From: Streptomyces sp. NBC_01237
GTDB lineage: Bacteria > Actinomycetota > Actinomycetes > Streptomycetales > Streptomycetaceae
Direction: 5' to 3'
NCBI RefSeq assembly: GCF_035917275.1
Contig: NZ_CP108508.1
Span: 372,001-436,000 of the forward strand
Length of the DNA stretch: 64,000 nucleotides
Shown here in pieces: positions 54,632 to 63,504 of the stretch. The first letter of the stretch is position 1. The number at the start of each line of letters is the position of its first letter. A model generated the notes under the pieces. It searched no databases. It saw only the letters and a list, made by a program, of their open reading frames with translations, and was not told where the DNA came from. Position numbers and translations under genes: made by a program.

Positions 54632-56653
54632 ATGACCGACTCTCCCTCCCCCAGCAGGCGCCGACTGCTCCAGGCCGGTGGCGCGTTCGGGCTGGCCACT
54701 GCCGCCGGATCTCTCCTCGCTCCCCGGGCCGTCGCGGCAGCCGGTGCGGCGCCCTCGACGGTGGTGACCGATCTGGGACCGGGTCTGGTCCAGTTCTCAC
54801 TGATGAGCGGACTGCTGGTCGGCGACACCGTCTATATCGGCTCGCGCAATCTGACCCCCTCCAGCGTCGTCGGGTTCCATCTGCCGAGCCGGAAGGTGGT
54901 GTCGTCCACCCACCTCGGCGCAGGGCCCGAGCCCTCCGTCCAGGCACTCGCGGCGGACCCCACCGGCCGGTACCTCTACATCGGCGTCCTGGTCAAGGCC
55001 GACCAGGGCAGGCCGAATCTCTACCGGTGGGACCTGAAGACGCCCGACAAGCCCGCCGTGGCCATCGGCAGGACCGAGGACCGCGACATCCGGGATCTGG
55101 CGGTCGCCCCCGACGGTACGGTCTTCGCCGTGGGCGGCGTCCCGGGGAAGGCACCCGTCCTGTGGGAGTACGACCCGGCCACCGGCGTTGTCACCGACCG
55201 GGGCGCCCCCGACCCGAAGGCGACCCTGGCCAGGGCGGTCGCGGCCACGGACACCACCGTCTTCTTCGGGGCGGGCAGCGTCCTCGCCGGCGGGAGCGGC
55301 GCGAGCAGGGCGTCTCTGTTCGCCTTTGACCGGCAGACCCGCACGTTCACCTCGATCGTGCCCAAGGAGATGGAGAAGGACCCCAGCCTGCGTGAACTCG
55401 CTGTCGTGGACGGTCACCTGATCGTCGGCACGTCGGGCGGAGTCGATCCCGCGAAGGTGGCCGTGATGGACCTGGAGGACCTCTCCTCGTACACCGTGGT
55501 GGCCACCGAGGGCAAGGTCGTCAAGACGTTCGCCGCCGACGAGGAGCGGTTCTACTTCGCCTCCGAGACGGGAGTGCACGCCTACTCGAAGGCGAACAGG
55601 ACCATCTCCCCCGTGCAGTTCACCGGACCGGACCTCGGCGAGATCTGGGGCGTGGACCACGTCGACGGGAAGCTGGCGGTCGTCTCGGGCTACGGTTTCG
55701 TCGCCGAGATCGATGTGTCGGCCCGTACGTCGGTGGTCACCGACCTGCACGACGCGGGAGCGAAGGCGGGACCGCAAGCGGGCATGGGGATCGCCGCCGG
55801 CCGCGGCTATGTCTACCTCGGCGGCAACGGCGCCGTCTCCCGGCGCGATCTGAAGAGCGGCGAGGTCGTCAACCTGCGGGCACCCGGTGAGGCCAAGGAC
55901 GCCGAAGTGATCGATGGTGTCCTGTACACCGGCCAGTACAACGCGCAGGGCATCTGGCGCTACTCCCCTTCCGCACGACGGCAGCCGCAGCAGGCCGCGA
56001 GTTTCCCCAGCGAGCAGAACCGCCCGCTGGACACCTCGTGGGACCCGGACAACGGGCTGCTGCTCGTCGGCGTGCAGTCCGACACCGAGGGCGGCGGCGC
56101 TCTGTGGACATACTCGCCGAAGACCGGGAAGTCGGCCTCCTACGTCAATCCGATCGACGACATCCAGCTCGTCCGGGCCGTGGCCAACCGGGACGGCGTC
56201 GCCTACCTGGGCGGCGACAACGCCTCGAAGGAGGGACCGCGCGCCACGGTCGTCGCCGTCGATCCGGTCACCGGAAAGGAGCAGTGGCGTCTCGATCCGC
56301 AGCAGACGGCGGGCGTGGCGGCCCTGGCGGTGCAGGGCCGGAACCTCTACGGACTCACCACGAAGGGCGGTCTGTTCGTCGTCGACCGGCGGACCCGGAA
56401 GGTGGTGCACAGCGCTGACGTCAGCAGCGTCAGCAAGGGCTTCGCCGCCATGGTCACCAACCGGGGGGCCGTCTACGGCGTCTCGGACACCACCCTCTTC
56501 CGCTTCCACCCGAAGACGTTCGCCGTCAGTACGGTCGTCGCCGACATCAATGGGGCCTGGTACAGCGGCCCGCATGTCAACGCGCACGGAGGACTGCTCT
56601 ACACGCTCCGCGGTTCCAGCCTCGTCGCGGTCGACGACAGGCCTTCGCGCTGA
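54632..56653 (+). CDS. Tat-exported beta-propeller protein (PQQ-like repeats)
   Basis: 673 residues; ATG with GGAG upstream. The Tat signal is SRRRLLQAGGAFGLATAAG. The body is made of repeated four-strand blades with patterns such as VFAVGGVPGKAPVLWEYDPATG, LYIGVLVKADQGRPNLYRWDLKT and TVVAVDPVTGKEQWRLD, consistent with one or two seven- or eight-bladed propellers. No PQQ-specific ligands can be named. It may be a polysaccharide-binding protein or a lyase of the propeller type (some oligouronide lyases are propellers). It is 37 bases after the lyase gene. Confidence 0.82.
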   Translation: MTDSPSPSRRRLLQAGGAFGLATAAGSLLAPRAVAAAGAAPSTVVTDLGPGLVQFSLMSGLLVGDTVYIGSRNLTPSSVVGFHLPSRKVVSSTHLGAGPEPSVQALAADPTGRYLYIGVLVKADQGRPNLYRWDLKTPDKPAVAIGRTEDRDIRDLAVAPDGTVFAVGGVPGKAPVLWEYDPATGVVTDRGAPDPKATLARAVAATDTTVFFGAGSVLAGGSGASRASLFAFDRQTRTFTSIVPKEMEKDPSLRELAVVDGHLIVGTSGGVDPAKVAVMDLEDLSSYTVVATEGKVVKTFAADEERFYFASETGVHAYSKANRTISPVQFTGPDLGEIWGVDHVDGKLAVVSGYGFVAEIDVSARTSVVTDLHDAGAKAGPQAGMGIAAGRGYVYLGGNGAVSRRDLKSGEVVNLRAPGEAKDAEVIDGVLYTGQYNAQGIWRYSPSARRQPQQAASFPSEQNRPLDTSWDPDNGLLLVGVQSDTEGGGALWTYSPKTGKSASYVNPIDDIQLVRAVANRDGVAYLGGDNASKEGPRATVVAVDPVTGKEQWRLDPQQTAGVAALAVQGRNLYGLTTKGGLFVVDRRTRKVVHSADVSSVSKGFAAMVTNRGAVYGVSDTTLFRFHPKTFAVSTVVADINGAWYSGPHVNAHGGLLYTLRGSSLVAVDDRPSR

Positions 56654-56780
56654 CCCTCCGCAGGCGAGGGGCGCTCCCGTAGCGGATCCGTTGTTCCAGG
56701 CCCCTGATGACCTTTGATTGATATCTTTCGGTTGTCGAGTGAAGGAATATGACTCACTCGTTACCGAGAGGGGACTGAAG

Positions 56781-57869
56781 GTGTTGGCTGACGAGCGGCG
56801 GGAAGCGATCCTGCGTGCGGTGGAGCACCAGGGTTCGATCACCGTGAAGGCGCTGGCGGAGGAGATGGGGGTCTCCGCCGTGACCCTGCGCCAGGACGTA
56901 CGGGAGCTGGCCGGCCGGGGACTGCTGACCCGGGTGCACGGCGGGGCCAGGGCCCTGGCCGCGGCGCATCCCGCTCCGTCGGAGGCCCCGGCCCCCGGCC
57001 CCCCGCCCACCGCGGAGACGTACGCCGTCGGCCTGGTGGTGCCGCCGGGCGGCTACTACTACGCGGAGGTGATCCGCGGCGTACAGAACGCGGCCCGCTC
57101 GCGCGGCGTCCGGATCGTGCTCGCCGTCTCCGGGGAGTCCCTGGCGGAGAACCGGGAGCAGGTCCGCCAGCTCATGGCCGACGGGATCGACAGCCTGCTG
57201 CTGATGCTGCACCCGGGCCTGCGCCCGCTGGACGAGGCCGAGCAGTGGTTGAGCACCCTTGAGGTGCCGGCCGTGCTGGTGGAGCGCAGGGCGGGGATCC
57301 GGGCGGGCAGGCTGGAGCAGGTGGCCTCCGATCACGCCTACGGAGCGGCGCTGGCGGTACGCCATCTCGCCGGGCTCGGGTACGACCGGGTGGCCCTGGT
57401 CGCGAGAGTCGAGAGCCCCAACACGGCTCTGCTCAGCGCCGGGTACGCCGACGCCGTGGCGGCCATGGGGCTGCGGCCGGGGCCGGAGTACCGCATCGTC
57501 ACCCATGGCGATGCGGCTCCGGCCGACGCACGTTTCGACGAGGTGGTCCGGGCCGTGGAATCCGGTGAGGTCCGGGCGGCGCTGGTGCACAACGACATCG
57601 ACGCCATCGCCCTCGTCGGCCTCCTGCGCGCACGGGGGCTGCGGGTGCCGGAGGACCTGGCCCTGGTCACCTACGACGACGAGGTGGCCGAGTTGAGCGA
57701 GGTGCCTCTCACCGCGGTGGCACCCCCCAAACAGGCGGTGGGGGCGTGGGCGCTGGACCTGGCGGTACGCAGGCTGTCCGACCCCGCCACGCCGCTGGCG
57801 GAGATCCTGCTCCGCCCGGAACTGCGGGTCCGCGCGTCCTGTGGTGCCGAACGTCGTGCGGGCGTATGA
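56781..57869 (+). CDS. DeoR/LacI hybrid regulator of the sugar locus
   Basis: 362 residues. The start is GTG 56781 with GAGGGGA seven bases upstream; an earlier GTG at 56739 is less likely. The N-terminus is a DeoR-type winged helix (LADERREAILRAVEHQGSITVKALAEEMGVSAVTLRQDVRELAGRG), the remainder a LacI/periplasmic-binding-type effector domain (YAVGLVVPPGGYYYAEVIRGVQNAA, LALVTYDDEVAELSEVPLTAV). Such hybrids occur in actinobacteria. It precedes the transporter and probably acts at the CTTTCG-containing sites. Confidence 0.9.
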   Translation: MLADERREAILRAVEHQGSITVKALAEEMGVSAVTLRQDVRELAGRGLLTRVHGGARALAAAHPAPSEAPAPGPPPTAETYAVGLVVPPGGYYYAEVIRGVQNAARSRGVRIVLAVSGESLAENREQVRQLMADGIDSLLLMLHPGLRPLDEAEQWLSTLEVPAVLVERRAGIRAGRLEQVASDHAYGAALAVRHLAGLGYDRVALVARVESPNTALLSAGYADAVAAMGLRPGPEYRIVTHGDAAPADARFDEVVRAVESGEVRAALVHNDIDAIALVGLLRARGLRVPEDLALVTYDDEVAELSEVPLTAVAPPKQAVGAWALDLAVRRLSDPATPLAEILLRPELRVRASCGAERRAGV

Positions 57870-57888
57870 CCATGTGATGCCATGTGGC

Positions 57889-57907
57889 TTCGTTTGAAGA
57901 AAACGAA
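57889..57907. promoter_or_regulatory. Candidate operator upstream of the ABC transporter
   Basis: Perfect inverted repeat TTCGTTT-GAAGA-AAACGAA (7-5-7) in the 113-base gap between the regulator and the solute-binding gene. On the minus strand it gives CTTTCGTTTTC, which resembles CTTTCGGTTTC at 53458 and CTTTCGGTT at 56725, ahead of the lyase and regulator genes. Confidence 0.6.
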
Positions 57908-57982
57908 AGCAAATGCATTGACTCGCTGTCGTACGTAACGAATGATTGCGGTGACACCCAGGCAAACGATCGGTGGCACATC

Positions 57983-59287
57983 ATGTTTCGTAGACGACTG
58001 ACAGCGATGGTCTGCTCCGTCGCGGCACTTGGCCTGCTGGCCACAGGGTGCGGAGACTCGGACAACGGGAAGCCCACGGCGGCGAAGGGCACGGGAGAGA
58101 TCACCTTCTGGTCCTTCGTCAAGGGCTCCGACAAGGTGGCGGAGGCCTTCAACCGGACCCACCCGGACATCAAGGTGACCTTCGAGGCGGTGCCCTCGGG
58201 CCAGGAGTACTACTCCAAGCTCACGAACGCCGTGAAGGCCGGCACCGTACCGGATGTCGCGGTGGTCGAGTACCCGCAGCTGCCGGAGTTCGCCACTCAG
58301 GGCAAGCTGGAGGAACTGGGCGAGTCTCTCGGCCCCCTGGTCAAGGACCATTTCCCTGAATCCGTACGGCAGTTGGTAGAGCTGGGGGGCCAGACGTGGG
58401 GTGTTCCCCGCGACGCCGCGCCGCTGATGCTCTACTACCGGAGCGACTTCTTCAAGAGCCACGGGATCGACGTCCCCAAGACATGGGACGAGTACCGGAA
58501 CATGACCGGCCAGGTGAAGAAGGCGGACCCGAAAGCGCGCGGCGGGGTGCTGAACACCGACAACCCGGGACTGCTGACCGCCCTCGCCTGGCAGGCCGGA
58601 TCCCAGTGGTTCGATACGGAGAAGGACTCCTGGAAGGTGTCCTTGACCGACGCTCCCTCCCGGAAGGTCGCCGACTACTGGGGTGACCTCGCCCGGCAGG
58701 ACCTCGTCCACTCGCTGAGTTCGCTCGACCCGTTCTGGACGAGTGTCCAGCAGAGCCGGACCGTCGCCTACGTCTGTGCGAGCTGGTGCGCGGGAGCCCA
58801 GCAGGCGACCGTCGCCGACCAGAAGGGCAAGTGGTCGGTGGCCCCGGTCCCGACCTGGGACGGCAAGCCTGCCTCCGCCATGTACGGCGGCTCCTCCTTC
58901 GTCGTCCCGAAGGGCGCCGAGAACAGCGCGGCCGCCGCCGAGTTCATCAAGTGGATCACCACCGACCCCGAGGGCATGAAGGCGTGGGTCTCCTCCGGCA
59001 CCAGCAGTATGTTCCCCGCCGATCCCCGTCTCGTGCCGGTCACCGAGGCCGCCTTCCCCACCGACTACTTCGGCGGCCAGGACGTGTACGCCGTGGGCGG
59101 CAAGTCCTACGAAGCAGTCCGGCCGGGCTGGATGTGGGGCCCTGTCATGGGAACCACCAACACAGCCGTCGTCGACCAGCTCCCGAAGGTCGCCGAGGGC
59201 AGGGTGAAGCTCTTCGACGTCCTCACCGGCGCCCAGCAGGCCACCGTCAAGGACATGGAACGTCGCGGGATGAAGGTCTCCCCGTAG
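57983..59287 (+). CDS. Sugar ABC transporter substrate-binding lipoprotein
   Basis: 434 residues, starting at ATG 57983. The lipoprotein signal MFRRRLTAMVCSVAALGLLATGC has the lipobox LATGC. The fold is that of cluster B solute-binding proteins (ITFWSFVKGSDKVAEAFNRTHPDIKVTFEAVPSG, WGVPRDAAPLMLYYRSDFF, FVVPKGAENSAAAAEFIKWI). It captures an oligosaccharide outside the membrane. The two permeases follow directly. Confidence 0.93.
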   Translation: MFRRRLTAMVCSVAALGLLATGCGDSDNGKPTAAKGTGEITFWSFVKGSDKVAEAFNRTHPDIKVTFEAVPSGQEYYSKLTNAVKAGTVPDVAVVEYPQLPEFATQGKLEELGESLGPLVKDHFPESVRQLVELGGQTWGVPRDAAPLMLYYRSDFFKSHGIDVPKTWDEYRNMTGQVKKADPKARGGVLNTDNPGLLTALAWQAGSQWFDTEKDSWKVSLTDAPSRKVADYWGDLARQDLVHSLSSLDPFWTSVQQSRTVAYVCASWCAGAQQATVADQKGKWSVAPVPTWDGKPASAMYGGSSFVVPKGAENSAAAAEFIKWITTDPEGMKAWVSSGTSSMFPADPRLVPVTEAAFPTDYFGGQDVYAVGGKSYEAVRPGWMWGPVMGTTNTAVVDQLPKVAEGRVKLFDVLTGAQQATVKDMERRGMKVSP

Positions 59288-59385
59288 TACGCGACCCCCT
59301 GGTCAGCCGAGGTCCGGCCCGCCGGTCGAGGCCGACTTCGACTCCCGCCCGCGCAGCTTCCCGCTCTCATCGAGAAAGGCCCGGT

Positions 59386-60282
59386 GTGACAAGCCCGTCA
59401 GCCCGCGCCCAGCGCCGTACCGCCGCACTGCTCCTGGCACCGTTCTTCGTCCTCTTCGCCGCCGTCACCCTCGCGCCGCTGTTCTATGCCGGCTGGATGA
59501 GTCTGTTCACCACCCATACCTCCGGCCTCGGCTTCGGTGGCACGGAAGAGGTCTTCGCCGGACTGGACAACTACGTACACGCGTTGTCGGACCCGGCGTT
59601 CCGCGGCGGTTTCCTCACGATCGCCGCGTATGTCGCCATCTATATCCCGGTGATGATCGGTGGCGCACTCGTCCTCGCCCTGCTGCTGGACACGGCGCTG
59701 GCCAAGGCGCGGGCCTTCTTCCAGCTGGCCCTGTTCCTCCCGCACGCGGTGCCCGGTCTGATCGCGGCACTCATCTGGGTCTACCTGTACACGCCCGGGC
59801 TGAGCCCGGTGATCGACTTCCTCGGCGCCGGCGGTCTCGACATCGACTTCCTGTCGGCGGACAACGCGGTGTACTCCGCTGCCAACATCGCCGTCTGGGA
59901 GTGGATCGGCTACAACATGGTCATCTTCTACGCCGCCCTGCAGGCGGTGCCGGGCGAGGCCCTGGACGCGGCGAAGATCGACGGTGCGGGAGGTATCCGT
60001 ACCGCCCTGTCCATCAAGGTGCCGATGATCCGCCCGGCCATCGCTCTGGCCGTGCTGTTCACCGTGATCGGATCGGTCCAGCTCTTCACGGAGCCGAAGG
60101 TCATCTACAGCGCCTCCAGCTCGATCGGCAGCAGCTGGACGCCCAACATGTTCGTCCAGACCGCCGCCTTCACCCACAACGACTTCGGTCTGGCGGCAGC
60201 GGCCTCGCTGCTCATCGCGCTGTTCGCCGCGGTGCTGTCATTCCTCGTCACCCGTATTTCGCGCAGCAGGAGCCAGTCGTGA
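59386..60282 (+). CDS. Sugar ABC transporter permease 1 (MalF type)
   Basis: 298 residues; GTG start with GAGAAAGG upstream. Six hydrophobic segments. The EAA loop is EALDAAKIDGAGGIRTALSIKVPMIRP, which contacts the ATPase. It ends in a 4-base overlap (GTGA) with the next permease gene. Confidence 0.93.
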   Translation: MTSPSARAQRRTAALLLAPFFVLFAAVTLAPLFYAGWMSLFTTHTSGLGFGGTEEVFAGLDNYVHALSDPAFRGGFLTIAAYVAIYIPVMIGGALVLALLLDTALAKARAFFQLALFLPHAVPGLIAALIWVYLYTPGLSPVIDFLGAGGLDIDFLSADNAVYSAANIAVWEWIGYNMVIFYAALQAVPGEALDAAKIDGAGGIRTALSIKVPMIRPAIALAVLFTVIGSVQLFTEPKVIYSASSSIGSSWTPNMFVQTAAFTHNDFGLAAAASLLIALFAAVLSFLVTRISRSRSQS

Positions 60283-61220
60283 CCAAAACCATGACACGCA
60301 ACGCCCCGGCGTCCACCACGGCCCCGGAGCGGAAGGCCGGGGGCGGGCCGCTCCGGCGCGGGCCCGGAAACCGTTCATCGGTCCTGCTGTCCAAGGCCGG
60401 CGTGACCGCGATGCTGGGTCTCGCCGCCCTCTACACACTGCTGCCGATGCTCTGGCTGGTCCTGTCGTCCACCAAGAGCCGCGAGGACCTCTTCGCCACG
60501 AACGGCTTCGCACCGGGCAACGACTTCGCGCTCGTCGACAACCTCACGTACCTGTTCGAGGCCGACAACGGTATTTTCCTGCGCTGGTTGCTCAACACGA
60601 TCCTGTACGCCGGTGTCGGCGGGCTGCTGGCGACGGTGTTCGGTGTGGCCGCCGGATACGCGTTCGACAAGCTGGTCTTCCCCGGCAAGGAGAGGCTCTT
60701 CTCCCTCGTTCTGCTGGGCGTGATGGTGCCCGGAACGGCCATGGCGATACCGCTCTACCTGATCGCGGCCAAGGCCGGTCTGGTGAACAGCTTCTGGGGC
60801 GTGTTCGTCCCCGGTCTCGTGTTCCCGTTCGGCGTGTACCTGGCCCGGGTCTTCAGCGCGTCCTACATCCCCGACGAGGTCCTTGAGGCCGCCCGGATGG
60901 ACGGGGCCGGCGAGTTCAGGATCTTCTGCCGGGTCGCCCTGCCCATGATCGCGCCCGGCTTCGTGACCATCTTCCTCTTCCAGTTCACCCAGATCTGGAA
61001 CAGCTTCTTCCTGCCCCTGGTGATGCTGTCCGACAAGGACCTCTTCCCGGTCAACCTCGGTCTGTACGTCTGGTACTCCTCCGCGCTCTCCCAGGGACAT
61101 CCGCAGGACTACCTGCTGGCGATCGTCGGATCGCTGGTGTCCGTGGTTCCCCTGGTCGTCCTCTTCCTGATGCTCCAGCGGTTCTGGAAGTCCGGCATGA
61201 CAGCCGGCGCCGTCAAGTAG
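60279..61220 (+). CDS. Sugar ABC transporter permease 2 (MalG type)
   Basis: 313 residues; GTG start overlapping the previous stop. Six hydrophobic segments after a basic cytoplasmic tail. The EAA loop is EVLEAARMDGAGEFRIFCRVALPMIAPG. No ATPase gene is present in the locus; in Streptomyces such importers share the MsiK ATPase, so an unlinked ATPase is expected. Confidence 0.93.
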   Translation: MTKTMTRNAPASTTAPERKAGGGPLRRGPGNRSSVLLSKAGVTAMLGLAALYTLLPMLWLVLSSTKSREDLFATNGFAPGNDFALVDNLTYLFEADNGIFLRWLLNTILYAGVGGLLATVFGVAAGYAFDKLVFPGKERLFSLVLLGVMVPGTAMAIPLYLIAAKAGLVNSFWGVFVPGLVFPFGVYLARVFSASYIPDEVLEAARMDGAGEFRIFCRVALPMIAPGFVTIFLFQFTQIWNSFFLPLVMLSDKDLFPVNLGLYVWYSSALSQGHPQDYLLAIVGSLVSVVPLVVLFLMLQRFWKSGMTAGAVK

Positions 61221-61241
61221 GCCACCGTCATGAGGATCCCC

Positions 61242-62252
61242 ATGCCATCCACCCAGCCCCGCCCGCGTGCCCTGTTCGCGATGGGCCGCCGGCACCACGA
61301 CGCCCTCTTCCCTCCGGCCGCGCTCGACCGGCTGACGCGTCATGTCGACATCGACCCGCAGTTCGTCACGGAGGACTTCGAACGGATTCCGGACCCGGCC
61401 ACCGTCGACCTCCTGATCACGTCCTGGGGATGCCCCCCGCTCGACGACGCCGTGCTGGCCCGGATGCCCGCGCTGAAGGCGGTCGTGCACGCGGCGGGGA
61501 GCGTCAAGCACCATGTGACGGACGCGTGCTGGGACCGCGGACTCCTCGTCTCCACCGCGGCCGCCGCCAACGCCGTACCCGTCGCCGAGTACACGGTCGC
61601 CGCCATCCTCTTCGCCAACAAGCGCGTGCTGGAGATCGGCGGGCTCTACCGCGAGCACCGGGAGACCCTGGACTGGGCGGCGCACTACCCCGGCTTCGGC
61701 AATTACCGCAGGACGGTCGGCCTGGTGGGCGCTTCCCTCGTGGGACGCCGGGTGCTGGAACTGCTTCGGCCCCACGACTTCGACGTCCTGTTGGCGGATC
61801 CCCACCTCGACCCCGCTGCGGCCCGGTCGATGGGAGCCCGGCTCGTCGAACTCGACGACATGCTGGCGGTCTCCGACGTCGTCTCGCTGCACGCCCCCGC
61901 CCTGCCCGAGACCCACCATCTGCTGGATGCCCGCAGACTGTCGCTCCTGCGGGACGGCGCCACCCTCGTCAACACGGGGCGGGGCTCGCTCATCGACACC
62001 GAGGCCCTCACCGCCGAGGCGTCGTCGGGACGCATCCACGCCGTCCTCGACGTCACCGACCCCGAAGTGCTGCCGGCGACCTCACCGCTGTACTCGCTGC
62101 CGAACGTCCTCCTGACCCCGCACATCGCCGGCTCACTCGGCGGTGAGCTCCAGCGCATCACCCGCAGTGCCCTGGACGAGGTGGAACGCTACTGCGCCGG
62201 CCAGGAGTTCGCGTACCCCGTGACCCGTGCGGCCCTGAGCACGTCGGCCTGA
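61242..62252 (+). CDS. D-isomer-specific 2-hydroxyacid dehydrogenase
   Basis: 336 residues from the ATG at 61242, which has GAGGAT just upstream (61230 is an alternative). It shows the NAD motif VGLVGASLVGRRVLELL, the catalytic arginine region LVNTGRGSLIDTEAL, the glutamate region LDVTDPEVL and the histidine TPHIAGSLGG. It reduces a 2-oxoacid to a D-2-hydroxyacid or the reverse. As the last gene of the sugar-transport operon it may handle a keto-acid from uronic acid breakdown. The stop lies inside the first unit of a 14-bp tandem repeat. Confidence 0.9.
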   Translation: MPSTQPRPRALFAMGRRHHDALFPPAALDRLTRHVDIDPQFVTEDFERIPDPATVDLLITSWGCPPLDDAVLARMPALKAVVHAAGSVKHHVTDACWDRGLLVSTAAAANAVPVAEYTVAAILFANKRVLEIGGLYREHRETLDWAAHYPGFGNYRRTVGLVGASLVGRRVLELLRPHDFDVLLADPHLDPAAARSMGARLVELDDMLAVSDVVSLHAPALPETHHLLDARRLSLLRDGATLVNTGRGSLIDTEALTAEASSGRIHAVLDVTDPEVLPATSPLYSLPNVLLTPHIAGSLGGELQRITRSALDEVERYCAGQEFAYPVTRAALSTSA

Positions 62253-62296
62253 GCACGTCGGCCTGACCACGTCGGCCTGACCACGTCGGCCTGAGC
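62241..62296. repeat. 14-bp tandem repeat, four copies
   Basis: Four consecutive units of ACGTCGGCCTGA(G/C)C, at 62241, 62255, 62269 and 62283. Units 1 and 4 end GAGC, units 2 and 3 end GACC. The unit contains TGA, and the first copy supplies the stop codon of the hydroxyacid dehydrogenase gene. Confidence 0.9.
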
Positions 62297-62450
62297 ACCG
62301 GAGGCGGGAACAGCGGCCTGATCCCTCGGGCCCCGGGGACGGCCGCCGGATTCCCCCGCGCCCGCTCCCACCGAAGCCCCGTCCCGGTGCGCACCGGGAC
62401 GAGAGCCGACGCCCGCTCATCGACGCCCCGTCCGCTGTGCGCGTGCTGCC

Positions 62451-63413
62451 TCACAACCAGCCGCGGCGGGCCGCGATCACTCCGGCCTGGAAGCGGTTGG
62501 CGGCGCCGAGGAGGTCGTGCAGCCGGCTGATGCGGCGGCGCATGGTGCGGACGGACCAGCCGAGCTGGCGGGCTATCGCCTCGTCCTTGAGACCGCTGAC
62601 CAGGAGGGTGAGGACGAGCCGGTCCTCCTCGCCGAGGGGGTCCTCCGCCGGGGCGTTGAGGGGCAGTGCCCGCTCCCAGCACATTTCCCAGTAGTCGGTG
62701 AGGGCATCGAGCAGAGTGGAGGGGCGGATCACCGCGGCGCGCACCCCCTTGAGGTCGAGGGAGAGCGGCATCAGGGCGAGCTTGCGGTCGGCGATGGCGA
62801 GTTTGATGCCCAGGCCGGGCAGGACGCGGGCCTGTTCGCCGTGCCGGACCAGCTCGCGGATGTCGTCGAGCACGCCCGGCCATTCCAGGGCCTCGGGAGC
62901 GTAGACCGCGCGGTACCGTACGCCGCGGCCGAGCGCCGTCGCCTCCACCGGGTTGGAGGTGGTCAGGGCGTACGGCGGCCGGTCCAGGGTCATCACGTCC
63001 TCGTGGGCCTCCTGTTGAAGGCGGACGAACCAGCGGCCGAGCGCCTCGCTGCCGGTGGTGATCTCCACCTCGTCCTCGTACGTCGCACCGGTGCGCGCGG
63101 CGGCGAACAGCCGGGACAGCTCGTCGGCCGCAGAACGGACCCGCTCCAGCTCATTGCTTCTGGCCCGCACCAGCGCCTCGACCGCGGCGCCCGGCTCGAT
63201 CGCCGCGTAGCGGCGGCGGGAACCGGAGAGGCGGCCGACCAGCCCGTGGTCACGGAGCCGGTCCAGCGCCCTGGCGACGCGCTCGGCCGAACAGCACAGA
63301 TCCGCGGTGAGTTCGGCGGGCGCCGCCGTCCGCCGGGTCAGGACGGCGCGGTAGACGCTCTCGTCGAACGGATCGATGCCTGCCGCCGTGAGTTGCGGTG
63401 TTTCGGGAGTCAT
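62451..63413 (-). CDS. TrmB-like / LuxR-type HTH transcriptional regulator (second copy)
   Basis: 320 residues, starting at the ATG at 63413. Same plan as the protein at 42173: N-terminal winged helix (AAPAELTADLCCSAERVARALDRLRDHGLVG), a middle sensor region of about 150 residues, and a C-terminal LuxR helix-turn-helix (LVLTLLVSGLKDEAIARQLGWSVRTMRRRISRLHDLLGA). It is divergent from a subtilisin-like protease 91 bases away. Confidence 0.9.
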   Translation of the reverse strand: MTPETPQLTAAGIDPFDESVYRAVLTRRTAAPAELTADLCCSAERVARALDRLRDHGLVGRLSGSRRRYAAIEPGAAVEALVRARSNELERVRSAADELSRLFAAARTGATYEDEVEITTGSEALGRWFVRLQQEAHEDVMTLDRPPYALTTSNPVEATALGRGVRYRAVYAPEALEWPGVLDDIRELVRHGEQARVLPGLGIKLAIADRKLALMPLSLDLKGVRAAVIRPSTLLDALTDYWEMCWERALPLNAPAEDPLGEEDRLVLTLLVSGLKDEAIARQLGWSVRTMRRRISRLHDLLGAANRFQAGVIAARRGWL

Positions 63414-63504
63414 GGACGGATGGTGGCCCACTTGTGCCAGCGGCAGCAATGGGCCACGAAGATCAGTTGTGCGACAAGTGCCCTCACCGTTAAGACCTTT
63501 AGGC

